This document shows positions 22,281-34,500 of a stretch of DNA of 64,000 nucleotides, piece by piece. The notes below the pieces were generated by a model that saw nothing but the letters and a program-made list of their open reading frames with translations, did no database searches and was not told the origin of the DNA. Source of the DNA: Beroe forskalii (taxonomy: Eukaryota > Ctenophora > Nuda > Beroida > Beroidae); the NCBI GenBank assembly GCA_011033025.1, contig WFMF01000023.1:1-64000 (forward strand). The letters are read 5' to 3'. The translations under genes were made by a program, and so were the position numbers. The number at the start of each line of letters is the position of its first letter. Positions within the stretch are counted from its first letter, which is position 1.

Positions 22281-22484
22281 ACACTATATTTCACACAGCG
22301 CGCACAGCGTCAGCTGAGGTGAGCTGCCCGAGTGATGTAATCGCGCCAAAACATATAGGTGCGATATCTCGCGATTGGGAGTAAGTAGAAACATGGGGAT
22401 TTCACTGAAATTATTTTCGCAGTACTGGTTAGTAAATTAGATCATAAAAAGTGGTACTTTTTCTGGAGTGTACTACCCCTTTAA
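22281..22484. repeat. Dispersed repeat related to 14660-14859
   Basis: Shares with 14660-14859 an agtgatgtaatcgcgc-like box, gcgatatctcgcga, acatggggatttcact and the terminal tactacccctttaa. One end reads TTAA plus GGGGTAGTA on the other strand, which suggests a TTAA-targeting MITE. The opposite end is not clear. Confidence 0.55.
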
Positions 22485-22797
22485 GATTTTAAGAATTGAG
22501 GGTGGGACTTGCTTCATGGGCTGCACCCCTTTTTGTACAAAACGTACATCCGTTATACATGCATAGTTCAAATGTATAGTTCGCATGTACTATGAACTAT
22601 CAATTTTATGCAAATCGTCACCTCAGAGTCCCTTGAATCCCCAAAAGAGGGAACATCTCACATGCACACGTGGATTTCACCTCCATTATATCATTCGCAT
22701 AATTTAACATATTTAATTCTTGTGTTGTTTGTTGCTCCTATTCCGTCGCAATACAAGTAACTAAGTAAGTCGCAACTTAACGTTTTCTGGTTGAGAG

Positions 22798-22838
22798 TGA
22801 CGTCATTATCAGGGGTTAGAATGGCGAATTAACGACGT
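22798..22838 (+). promoter_or_regulatory. CRE-like TGACGTCATTATCA module, copy 1
   Basis: TGACGTCATTATCAGGGGTT then agaatggcgaattaacgacg. The same ~42 bp module recurs at 24014, 27393, 29541 and 47794, with partial copies elsewhere. Conservation over the full 42 bp exceeds a simple transcription-factor site, so it may instead be the core of a short dispersed element. Confidence 0.5.
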
Positions 22839-23067
22839 ATTCTCATCTACATACCACAATAGAGACCTGCAATATTAAATATAACCTATGTTAGTTATAG
22901 TTCGTTTTATAGCATGATATTTTCATGCAAATCACCATCTGCCAGCATCTACACCGCATATTTATTGCAGTCGGGATTCCAACGCAGCGCTAATCGGATC
23001 CTGTCGTCAAACTAATCTCCCTCTATCTTACCCCTTATCGAGGGTGTTTACCCACGGCGTGCGGCAT

Positions 23068-23122
23068 CATCGACCAATCAGGGTGCGAGTTGGCTGTCAA
23101 CTCGCGCGCTGATTGGTCGATG
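23068..23122. promoter_or_regulatory. Near-perfect inverted repeat with paired CCAAT boxes
   Basis: CATCGACCAATCAG and CTGATTGGTCGATG face each other around a second inverted pair GCGAGTTG/CAACTCGC, giving a ~25 bp stem with a tiny loop. A related arrangement is at 24294-24345 and a looser one at 25133-25212. It lies about 270 bp after a TGACGTCATTATCA module, as does the second copy. Confidence 0.5.
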
Positions 23123-23334
23123 GTAGGAAGATCTGCGGATCATGTATGGGTTATAACGCCGCTTACAGTAAACAACCTTATATATTTTCTGCTAAAAATG
23201 TGCCGCAAGTATTTTAGTACTTGGGAGAGTCACTGCACTAAGCTTCGGAAGGCTGAGAGACTCCGCTTCATGATTTCGGGAATTCTATTTCGGGAATAGC
23301 GTGAATTTACCTCAGTACGACCCACGCTTTTGTA

Positions 23335-23680
23335 AGTTATTGTAATTTCTATTGTTTCAATAAATTGTTACCGATTGAGATTCTATAGTTTCAATATATT
23401 GCTTCTTATTAAGATACGATAGTTTCCATAGGTTGTTACCGATTGAGATTTTATAGTTTCAATAAATTGCTACCGATTGAGATTCTATAGTTTCAATAGA
23501 TTGCTACTTATTAAGTTTCGATAATTGCAATAGGTTGTTACCGATTGAGATTCTATAGTTTCAATAAATTGCTACCGATTGAGATTCTATAGTTTCAATA
23601 GATTGCTTCTTATTAAGATTCGATAGCTTCAATAGGTTGTTACTTATTATTATTCAATTGTTTCAAATTAGGGTTGCAAC
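23335..23680. repeat. 34 bp tandem repeat
   Basis: About nine or ten copies of a unit with agtttcaataaattgctacc and gattgagattctat, more diverged towards the right end. Confidence 0.8.
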
Positions 23681-24013
23681 TTATTTGTTTCAAATTAATA
23701 GGGTTGCTTCTGAACATCCTTTCAAGGGTCGCTTGATAATTAATCGATGTTTTCCCTATAATTTTCATCTGCAGTACCTCTAATTTCCTGTTATCTCCAC
23801 ACCAATAACAGTATAACATACAATCCCATGAACTTCTGAGATTAGTGAGATCAACTTTTGATATTAGTTGGGAGATTAGCTGATATTAGCTGATATTAGT
23901 TGAGAGATATATTCCTGAGAATATCTGGAGATTATCATCTCTTTAATCAAGCTGATTAATGAACCTGGGACCAAAGTGGTTCAGAGGTCAGGAGCTGAAA
24001 ACACGGGATAGAG

Positions 24014-24056
24014 TGACGTCATTATCAGGGTTTAGAATGGGGAATTGATGCCGTCA
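24014..24056 (+). promoter_or_regulatory. CRE-like TGACGTCATTATCA module, copy 2
   Basis: TGACGTCATTATCAGGGTTT then agaatggggaattgatgccgtc. It is followed 280 bp later by paired CCAAT boxes (24294-24345) and a TATA-like ttataaatacggg near 24372. Confidence 0.45.
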
Positions 24057-25588
24057 TACCACATGCTAATTGCTAAGTAGCATTTCCACGAAACTATAAC
24101 ACCGTTAATCAAAGAGTTCATCAGGAACAGCTCTTAAGAACTTGGTAATGACGCTCCTTTCCACATTCCTAATACTACCTCAACTCTCAATAGAGTGGAT
24201 CTATAAAATAAGGATTCACCCGCTCATAAACACTTAGTATTAGCTTTCTCACAACACTTAGTATTAGCTTTCTCACAGCTCCATTTGAGATTAACCAATC
24301 AGTGCGTGAATTGATTATTAACTCGGAAACTGATTGGTCGATGCCCTGAAGAGTTTGGTATCCAACGGGAAACTTATAAATACGGGTATATTAATCCAGT
24401 GCTTCAGACAATAGGGAAAATGATTGGAATTGCATTGGACAATTTTGTGTTAAAAGTCTTGCAGGAGAATGGAATGTGGCTTCATTATCATAGACTAAAA
24501 TGGTGAAATGTTGACGTTCAAATGCTTATTTTTCGGAAGTAACCATTGGATTTCATACCATCGGCGGCTTGCTCAAATCTGTGAACAAAGGGCTCATTTA
24601 AATCCAGACAAACTCCCATTTGTTGTGGGTAAATCGTAGCTGTTCGTATTTCATATTTTCATGATCTTAAGAGCTGTTGCTTTACCCCGCGCTTACATAT
24701 AGTGGTCAGCATTTGGTCACATGTTAATGATGTCACATGTCACTATTATATTTATAGGTTCCTTTCTCAGGAGCCTATAATTGGGTGCAGGTGAAAGGGA
24801 AACGTTACCTCAGCCCATGTCTAGTGTTTTATGATAATAGCCAGTGTTTTGTTGCTATTAGCCCACTTTGAGGGTACTTGTAGGCGTGCAATATAAGTTG
24901 TAATAATGCATAACGTACTGCATTGCTTTTTTAATAATGCAGGATTTATTTGATTGGAGTTCAACGTGGCGGAATAATTTAGGTTTCTCCCGAATTTGGC
25001 GAAATCGATATAATATGATGACATGATCCCAACAGAAATAGCAAGGCTTTGACAATGTTTCGATTCTTAGGTACCTGACTTTTAATATTCATACCAGACC
25101 GACTGTAGCTTAATCTATCTAATATCTCACCCAATCAGGGTGTCGTACCATGACGTCCATTGCTCTGATTGGATAATACCATGACGTCCCATGCTCTGAT
25201 TGGATAGACCCTAACGTACAATGGATAAACTAATAAACTCTGAGATTTACACGTGCCGTGCACTATGGGAGGGTGGCAGGGCTGAATAACTTGGCTGATG
25301 CTGAAAATCAATAAAATATCCCTGGCATTAATAATAAATGTGTTGTTTCCTGTCACTCTATGTTTAGTCAGTGCTAGCCCTCCAAAACATTCTTTTTTCC
25401 CAGAATAGTAGAATTATCTATCTTGCAAAGTTGCTGAAGTAGTATGAACAACTTACAACTTATTCAACATTTTTTCAACATGAGTATTTAAACATAGCTA
25501 ACTCTTATTAAAAGTTTTCTCATTAGATATCTCTTTTGTCGTGAGTCTCCGGGTCGTCGTGTAGGTGTTTTAAACTCCTGCCCACACA

Positions 25589-25826
25589 CTGTATCACGTC
25601 TTCTTTTCAATGGAAACACTTTCACTCTCTTTTCAATGGAAACACTTTCACTCGTTCACTGTTCTCAAATATTGCTGCGGTATGTATGTTTTGTTGCCAA
25701 TGCCAACTGTATCACGTCTTCTTTTCAATGGAAACACTTCCACTCTCTTTTCAATGGAAACTCTTTCACTCGTTCACTGTTCTCAAATATTGCTGCGGTA
25801 TGTATGTTTTGTTGCCAATGCCAACT
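25589..25826. repeat. 118 bp tandem duplication
   Basis: Two nearly identical 118 bp copies starting ctgtatcacgtcttcttttc. Each contains an internal doublet of cttttcaatggaaac. Near-identity implies a recent duplication. Confidence 0.9.
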
Positions 25827-27392
25827 GACACAATAGGTAGAAGTTATAGGAAATCTTCCTGTTTATTTGCTGATTGAAAACCACAGCATATGCGCACCCT
25901 GTAGGGTGCAGCAGTTGACTGGTTATTGACCTAAAGAAGCGCTGCAGGCTTGGTATGATAATCAGCTATTTCACTGATCTACTAATTTGAAAGATTGCAC
26001 AAGAAGTTGACTTAAATATCCTACATAAACCTCCTCACACCATTTCACCCTTGGCTGAAGACGATTAGCATCTATGCTATATTGCAAAGCTTCCGTCCAA
26101 ACAACCTCAGTCAATTAAAACCGACCATCACTGTCATTATCAAGGCTTAATATCAGTGAATCGATGACGTCATTATCATAGTTTATATAGTTACCATAGT
26201 TTATTATCAAATATTATGACATAGACCTGCATAAAACCATTCACTTGATAGGCACTCCTTAGGGCTGCATTGCACAACCTAAACCTTAAAATTCCGTATT
26301 GGTTAGGGTTATACCAGTTTTGGTTTATTAATAAATATAACTTGTTGTGTCATTGCCTCTCCAACCAAAACTAAATTAATTTTGTTTTATGTCAACCTTA
26401 CCGAGGTGCTTCCAATCCTAATAAGAGCCCCTAATAAGAGAGAATTGTGTAATCACTTTAAGTTTGTTTGAACATGATATTATTACGAGCCATTGAACAA
26501 GCACTGGAAGAAGCTTTATATTTATCATAAACATTTAACAAGTTTTAATAATCATTTCTATATCTTCTCATATTTTTTGTAGTATCTGGGCAGCCCTGAC
26601 TTCAGCGAATAATATATTTTTAAGCATTTATCTTGCTTCACGCTTCTAGTGATCTATAAATCACTTTATTCACTTCTTTTTGCTAAATATTCTCCCGTAT
26701 ACACAACTTTATATTCTCGTTTTATGAGCATTATAAGGTCAAGGCCATTATCACTGTTTTAAGTGAATAATCGATGACGTGTTTTACAAATCTCTCAGGA
26801 GAAATCTCTCATTTATCTTTATCCAATAGTCTCCTGAGTTCCACAGACTCGCATGGTCTAATCTTTTTACTCAAAGTAAAGGTTTACAGCTTCCTGTCTA
26901 TTATACAGCTATTTACATGGTCTATTTATGTAGCTATTATACAGCTTCGAGCAATTGACACTTTGATAGTTTGATAGGGATCTAAAATAACTTCATATTT
27001 GCTCTTAAATATCTTGCATGCAGATCCAAACAGCAGATTCATTGCATGGTCTATTATTGATTGATAATTTTGTTTCTTCCAGTTTGTTTCGTTTAAGACC
27101 CTAGGCACATAAGGGTTTTGAAAATATTTAACATTGAAAATTAAAAATCAGACCATCCGAAGACTGCCAGTACTGATAACACCACCATAAAGCGACAATA
27201 TATTCGCATTTTCCGTGATAATCTCCAGACTTTCTCAGTCTCCCCTCCATTCTCACTGGGTCAGTCTCCGCTCCATTCTCAAGGTCAGTCTAGCCATGGT
27301 TAAAAGCTTAAATAGCTCACATATTCACAACTTTAAGTGCGCAACAAAATGCCATTATTTGTTGCGAGTAGGGGGAGAGTATCTCGAGATAG

Positions 27393-27433
27393 TGACGTCA
27401 TTATCAGGGTTTAGAATGGTGGATTGATGACGT
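27393..27433 (+). promoter_or_regulatory. CRE-like TGACGTCATTATCA module, copy 3
   Basis: TGACGTCATTATCAGGGTTT then agaatggtggattgatgacgt, very close to copies 1 and 2. No transcript or open frame can be tied to it. Confidence 0.45.
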
Positions 27434-29540
27434 AACATCGCCTAGAGTTTCAAGTCCAGGTTTAAGATTAATAATCCTTTAACATATTATTCCTAAGGCA
27501 CGTAAGTCTAGGTACGTAGGTAAGTCTTGGTATAAAAAGCAATGTTTTCTGTCTCATTGCATATTGTGAGATCCAGGATCCCGGTTTCAGCGGGTTTTAA
27601 TGGACAGGGAAATATTCCTTGACTTCCATCGTATTATCCTAACTTTAACTTCCATCGAATCATCGTAACTTTAACTTCCATCGTATTATCCTGATTTTAC
27701 CTTCCAAACTTTAATAACTCCCATCCTAAATGTAACTACCGTTTAAATCAGCAGCACAGCTTTAACTTCCACCCTTATTTAATTTCATTATCATCTCAAA
27801 GAATGATTATTTTCATTAAACCAGGCTTCACGATTCGAAATCATAATAATCATGGTCCCCGACCTTGTTTATATCATTATCATTATTGGAGTGCCCTTAA
27901 TAAGTTGAGATAAATCCCTACTACAACAATAGCATAATCATAATAAACAACCTTGAACTTGTCAACATCATGATTAGAGTGTCCTCTAGTAGTAATTGAG
28001 GTCAATCCTTTAATTACAGTAGATGTGATGGCAAGGTTTCATACAAGATACGATTACAGGTAGTAGTGCTACCTATCATAATATCTTGTGCGCCATGAAA
28101 TATGCTATGTTTTAAAGTTACTCTCCATAAGATATCATTACTACAGAGGGTCGCCTGTGCCATGGTCGCCGAACAATTAGCATAATGATATGAATATATT
28201 AATTACCCTGAAGCCTTGCAGAGACTTCCTGAACTTTGTGCATCGTAAAGTGATCACCATGCGTCAATGAGATTTGCCGTAATTCCGGGATAACGTACGA
28301 TGTCAAGAAGTCATCCCGTTTTGCTTTCTCGCAGTTCTTTTACCTATTATCTGTTTTTTCCAGGATTTTTGATGTACTTATGATACACTATTTTCTGGTA
28401 AAAAGGCATAAAATGGTCAGATGGGCATAGAGGACTTGCCACACAATACCAAGTCTGTCAAATAGATTAGTCTCAAACGTAAAGTTAATTAATCTGAAGG
28501 TGTACATTCATACAAGCACAAAGCTGGTTTGTGAGGTGATCAAAGAAGTTCCCTTCGATTGTTTACACCCACATTGAGATTAAGTATAATGGGAGACCGC
28601 CCCTATTGCCTTGCCGCTTCAACTAATTGACGCTGCTTGAAACAAGAATCAAACTAGTATGTTAATGAGTAATTATTTTCACCCTCCTTGGATACAATGC
28701 GAGTGTGAAATTATTTATAACACACTCCCGTCTCAAATTCGTTTACTATTCTTTTTTGATTTATAATTTGTTTGCCTTTTGTAACATGAAGATATGGATG
28801 GATCAGACTACAGAATTTCTGTACTGTAGTCTGTAGATTGAAATAACCCTGATAAATCCCTGTTGGGCACTACACCAGTACGTCGGCTACGAAAGAGGCA
28901 ATGAAAAATAACATTAAAACTACCTTCAAACATCCCTGCTTTATTAATTCTGAAACATTGCGCCGCTTCAATTCTGAATTTCTGCAGTTTTATTTCTCGC
29001 CTGATGTATTTTCTGAGGAAACCCGAGACACCGCTAGCTTCTTCAGACTTTGCTTAATGCATACTTTGGAAATAGCAGAGCCGGCATTCCTTTAGAGGGA
29101 AGGTCGGAGGACTCGTGGAAGCAGTGGATAAACTCAGAATTCTGCTCATAGTCTCGAAGGTTTCATATTGCAATTCACATCCAAAGAAGGGCATGCAAGA
29201 AGGGGTTGAAGGCTCAGAAATTAGGCTGGAAGTCATCAAAATCAACCTATCTTTGAGGATTGTATTATGTAGTGAACGAACATGCGGGCGCTTGCAAGGT
29301 AAATCAGTATCATGGTTCAGAATGTTGAATTAGTGCAATCAAACCATCTATTTTTATGTGCACAGCATATGCTAATAATATGCTATCTTTGACATTTAAT
29401 TAGTTATAAGATCTTTGACATTTAATTAGATACATTTGACACCAAACAGCAATATTTCACGAGAAAATAACTATCAAGAGAGCGGGCATCATATTAGCAT
29501 AATATCATATGGGGGTAATTGGGAGCTATAACTGCTAAGA

Positions 29541-29581
29541 TGACGTCATTATCATAGTTTAACATGGCGAATTGATGACGC
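29541..29581 (+). promoter_or_regulatory. CRE-like TGACGTCATTATCA module, copy 4
   Basis: TGACGTCATTATCATAGTTT then aacatggcgaattgatgacgc. A partial copy (TGACGTCATTATCATAGTTT only) lies at 26165. Confidence 0.45.
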
Positions 29582-30384
29582 AGGACCACATAGCTTGCTG
29601 CGCGGCTTTGTTGCATGTCTACTGGTTTTTGTTAAGAAATATTAATAAAACCGGGGCTAATTTGTCAAAAAGCGACAAATACACATTATTAAGGAGCAAT
29701 GATTGCTCCCCCGCGCGACTTAGGTTACCCATCACCTCTGGCATATGGTCAAACCGTATGATCATGCTATTTCACGCTTTGAAGAATGCACGTACGTTAC
29801 GCTACGCTCCGCTGACAAATATATTCCAATATTTCGTGCGAATTCGAAGACCCGAATTTCATGTGAATTCTATTTCTGAAACTGAATATTATTAGTTAAG
29901 TATGCAGTCAACGTATGCCGACGTGTGCATTGCGTGCGAACTCATAACTTCAATATTTGGTGTGTCTTTATCTCAGAATTTAGCTGATTTAGCAGATATT
30001 CGCATAATATGAAGTCTGTTCTTTGAATTGCCAGATCCGTGTCATGGCTCATGAAGCGATCGTGACTTGACATAATTAATACAAACTCGTTTAACCATCT
30101 CGTATATTGCTTATAGCAATGCTGAGAATTTGGGGGCTGCGAGCTTAAAGTGTTAAACTCAGGCCGCATCTACAGTGTGTTTAACTGGGGGTCGGACTCA
30201 GTCGCAGCGGTATTTTACTCGGTCTTACAGCCTCAACTCGCTACTCTAAACCCTGATAATGCCTTCATAAGACCTAGTGCGTGAGTTAGACACAGGAGAA
30301 ACTTATATTGTATCGGTTTATCCTGAAACAAACCTAATAACACACCTCTTCAGGTGAACTTGCAAAAATCGTGGATTATGCCAA

Positions 30385-30775
30385 TCAAACGTAATCAAAG
30401 CCCAACCCCCCCTCTCTTGAGGAGAATATTACGTAATCATGGCTTAACCCCCCCACCTTTCTGAGTAGAAAATGAAGAAAATGGACAGTGTAAATACTTT
30501 AAAATTGACTATGTTTCAACTTTGGAAAAATTTTCGAAAATATTGAGGTAATTTTTCAAAAAAGGAACTGAAAAATGGTGCTTTTGAGTTGGTTATCTGA
30601 AAATTTTGCTAAAAATACCGAGAATTTGTGGAAAAAATCTCAAAAATTGTGTCAAAAGTTGTAAATTTTGATTATGTAATCAACCACCAAACCCCCTCCC
30701 CCTCCCCGTAATCAAACGTAATCATTTGAAAACCCCCCTCCCCCGAGGTGATTACGTAATATGTGAACGATCCCT
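30385..30775. repeat. C-rich element with repeated acgtaatca motifs
   Basis: Several (a)acgtaatca boxes alternate with C-runs (aaccccccctctcttgagg, ccccctccccctcccc). The right end reads ggtgattacgtaatatgtga. The layout resembles the G-rich MITE at 16358-16663, but clear matching termini were not found, so mobility is only suspected. Confidence 0.4.
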
Positions 30776-31512
30776 AAAAATGGTTTTTATTCAAGATGAT
30801 CATTGATCAGTCCTCATGATTCAATGATTTATACTTTATACATTGCAATTGGTTCAACATATTTCTTCAAACACAACTTTGACAATTCAGTTGCTAGTCC
30901 CATAAATCTGTCAAATTGCCTCAATTGCTTTTATGTTGCAGCAATTGGATAACTATTTCTTGAAATAGTTGTTGCCTACTTTTCTTGTATAAAATGTCAG
31001 TAATAAAGTTAGAAATGAGTTTGTAAGTAAATTACTCCTTATCCTTAGACCTTATGTTAATGACCGCAGGAGTAAATGACTGATGTTCTGATAATCACTC
31101 TTCAGGCAGCTGATTGCACTTGTCTAAGTCAGTGAATAATGCTTGAATAACTGCCATCCTAAAGTCCAAAGGGCCTGTTCATTATCTCAATTGATTTTGG
31201 TAAAAAGGCATGGACAGACAGATGGATTGGTTGTTTGCATTGTTACCACAGTATAGGTAGTATGTACAAATTTCCCAGGCACTTTCAGAACTCATCCATT
31301 GCCAACCCTCCTCATTGCCTTTTTGTGTACAAAAAGGCCAATGGGGAGGAAAAAAATTATTCATCTCTCCTAAGTTTGTCATGGTTATTAGGTAGTAGCA
31401 TATTGCAAGCCATACTCTAAGCATAGGTATATGTCATAATTTTGATGTATTTTATTGAAGACATGCAGTTACTTATGAATTATTGACCACTTTCATTCAA
31501 TTCAAATAGCTG

Positions 31513-34500
31513 ATGAACAGTGATGAAGGTCACAAATGGACATGTACTGCATGTAGTTATGCTAATTGGCCCCTAGCCAAAAAATGTGTGCTGTGTCTGA
31601 TTCCAAAAGACAATGCTATTGACCCTGAAACTGGAAAGGTAAAGGCTGACATTATTCAGCTGCCTAAAAGTAAATGGACATGCAAGGTATGTTGTTTTAA
31701 TTGTTATTATTAATAACCAACATCGAATTGTTCATTAAGTGTTCTTTTTACATTCACAGTGTTCTTTTCACATTCATTTGTTTAAATGTTTAGGTACTCA
31801 ACCAAATTGTTGTCAGAGCTTATTCCTAAACTGAGGTAGGGGCTGTGGCCCCTGGAGTAATTCAAAATGCTCTTATCAACATTTCTATTGTCATTCTCAT
31901 TGGCCATTGCCCATATATTACCATTGTCATCAATGCTCTAATAGAGTCCCAGAAATAAACAGAAAATTTCTAGGTCCATACTACTTGACCTAATGCATGG
32001 GGCTTTGCTCTGAGCACTTATTGTTTATCCATCCTACTGTGCATATATCTCATCATTTTCTACAGTTTTAAAATCCTACTCTTACTCACGAAGAAGCAAA
32101 TACATCTACTTCAAATATTTCATAAGTCTGCATTAGTAATTTTAGATGACAATTTTGACAAATAGTATTTGTTAATTGTTTTGTTATAAGTTTACTCCTG
32201 GCAAGTTTCATTAATCATTGAAATTATTTCTATTTCAGAAGTGCACATTTGACAACTGGCAGGCATCCAGTAAATGCACTATGTGCCATGTGGCTAGAGA
32301 TGACTCCATATTGGAGAGTGAGCAAGGGTCTGGGGGTGCCTGTGCAGCCGCCCCTAACTCTGCTTCAGGCTTAGTTCGAAACTCTCGTAGGTCAAGGAAG
32401 AACAGATCATCTTGCAATGAGGTTTGATGGAGTCCATTTAATTTAATGACCTTAAATTGCTTTAAAGGTTAAAAAGGTTACAGTCTTTCCAATCTAGAAA
32501 AAAAGATTCTTTTCGAAGTGTGATACTACAACAGACTGAAAGGCTGGCAAAGATATTTTAGTGTTCTTTCTTTAAAATCAATATCAATAAAGTATAAAAG
32601 TAGTAACCCAGTTCTATTACCTAGCTCCCTTACATGAGGAATTTCTTTTATACTCTCAGATGAATGAGAAGTGGATATGTTCTAGATGTACCTATGCTAA
32701 CTTTGCGAAAACTAAGAAGTGTGTCATGTGCCAGAGTTCACCAACTCCAACATACATCAGACAGGTTAGATCTACAAGTTTCATGAACCAGGCTTCTTGC
32801 ACTATTTTAATTCCTAAAACAAGCAGCACAAATCAAACGATCACTGTTGTTATGCTGCTCCTGCTAAAAATTTAACAATTTAATTTGCTGCGATAGCAAG
32901 AAACTTATATTTGTTCAATATTTAACATCCTGGTTGCTATTAATATTTTGATGTTTTGCCAAGACCAGGTCCATTATGATAAATTTCGACTACCGTGACT
33001 GTGATATTCCAACTTTAAACACCATCTGCAGCTATCCAACTCGAGTTCGTCAAGCACTGACAGTCTCCATAGCACTGATTCCCGCCGTTCGGGCACATCC
33101 CGGATTATTGAGAAGTGTACCCGTCCTGTGGCGGGCGAGCAACAGCAGCAACAAACACAGCGAGTTGGTTCTGCTGCAGCTCGATCGGAGAGGTCTGAGT
33201 CAAGGAGACCGATAGAGCGGAGAAAGATCCTGTACGACTCAACGAGGAAGAAGCAAATCAGAAACAAGATCCTACAGGAGGACTGGGTCTGGATACACGC
33301 TTGTATTGGTAAGTTGTACCGCATGTACATTGTACATTGTACAATGTACAGTGAGTACACTGCACAAGTTCATTATATCTGTACATATCAAATTATTGAG
33401 AACTGGTTTTTCCGAAGCCCATTGAATTGGAGTCATGCTGACAGTAAACACTCTTCTAAGACCGGGTGTTGCAGGTGCTATGGACGGTGACACTGTCCCA
33501 GTAGATGCGTACATAAAGCGAGGAGGTTCCATCACCCGGTCCCTGACTGCCGAAGAGGCTCGGATCCTGAGTTGTGACACTTACACTGTGGACCCTGGTC
33601 AGACCCTCTCACACCTCACTATCCGGCATTCCAACCCTAACGTGGCTGTCGTTCTGCTCAATCACCAGGTATAGAGCCGGATCTGTTCTGAGTGCTGACA
33701 CCCTCCAACTGTCATGAAATATTATTAGTTGAAAATTAACTATTGTCTTTATTATTTCTCTAGAATGACTGAACTAGCCATACTCCTAAGTTACCCTCTT
33801 TAATGAGCGAGCTAGTCACACTGGCTGCTCCTAATAGAGTAATACTATAACTCAAAACACCCTCAGTCGCGGCCCAGTGGGACTGGCTGCTTCTGATAGT
33901 GTACTATCATAACTCAAAAACCCTCAGTCGCGGCCCAGTGGTACTGGTAACCTGAAGAGGATGCCTTCCTCGGAGTGTCCCACCACTGCCACCGAGATAA
34001 GGAGGGTGGTAGCCACCAACCTGAGACAGTACAACCACGGGGACTTCTACTGCAACTACATGTGCGATCCGGTCACCTTCGTCCTGCCTTACGGTAACGC
34101 TTTATCATGTTTTACCCCCCGCCCCATCTGATAATTTAATAATTTGGTCAGTTCAAAGGTTCCTACAACGCTGATTTCGTCGAATGGTCAATTTGATGTC
34201 TTGGGTTAAAGTATAAGACTATAGTTTCAGAGTTATTGTATACGTACCTACCTTACGAAATACTGACATTTGGAAGCTCTACACAGAAGTGTGTGTTTGA
34301 TGACATTTTAGATCTGGAAGTACAGCGAGGTAAAAGCACCGAGCTACTTTTTAACTACTGTCAGTGAGCTACTTTAGTGTGATACCTACACAGGTTTTCA
34401 GCTTAAACAACGTTAAACCGCGTTAAATTTTTTTCCGGGCGGCATTTATTAACATTTAGTAGTTCTTTCTACAGTAGTTCTACACTGCGGGAAATGTTAG

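Larger units (their letters stand above)
22115..31512. other. Gene-poor stretch with dispersed promoter-like modules
   Basis: About 9.4 kb with no coding sequence I can support. The missing ABCB6 C-terminal exons (ATSALD, AHRLS motifs) were looked for on the plus strand and not seen. It holds a relative of the 14.7 kb repeat (22281-22484), recurring TGACGTCATTATCA modules, paired CCAAT boxes, and the tandem repeats listed separately. Confidence 0.5.

Noticed and set aside
29054..29333. Possible missing C-terminal ABCB6 exon
   Set aside because: No ATSALD, H-loop or related motif in any frame.
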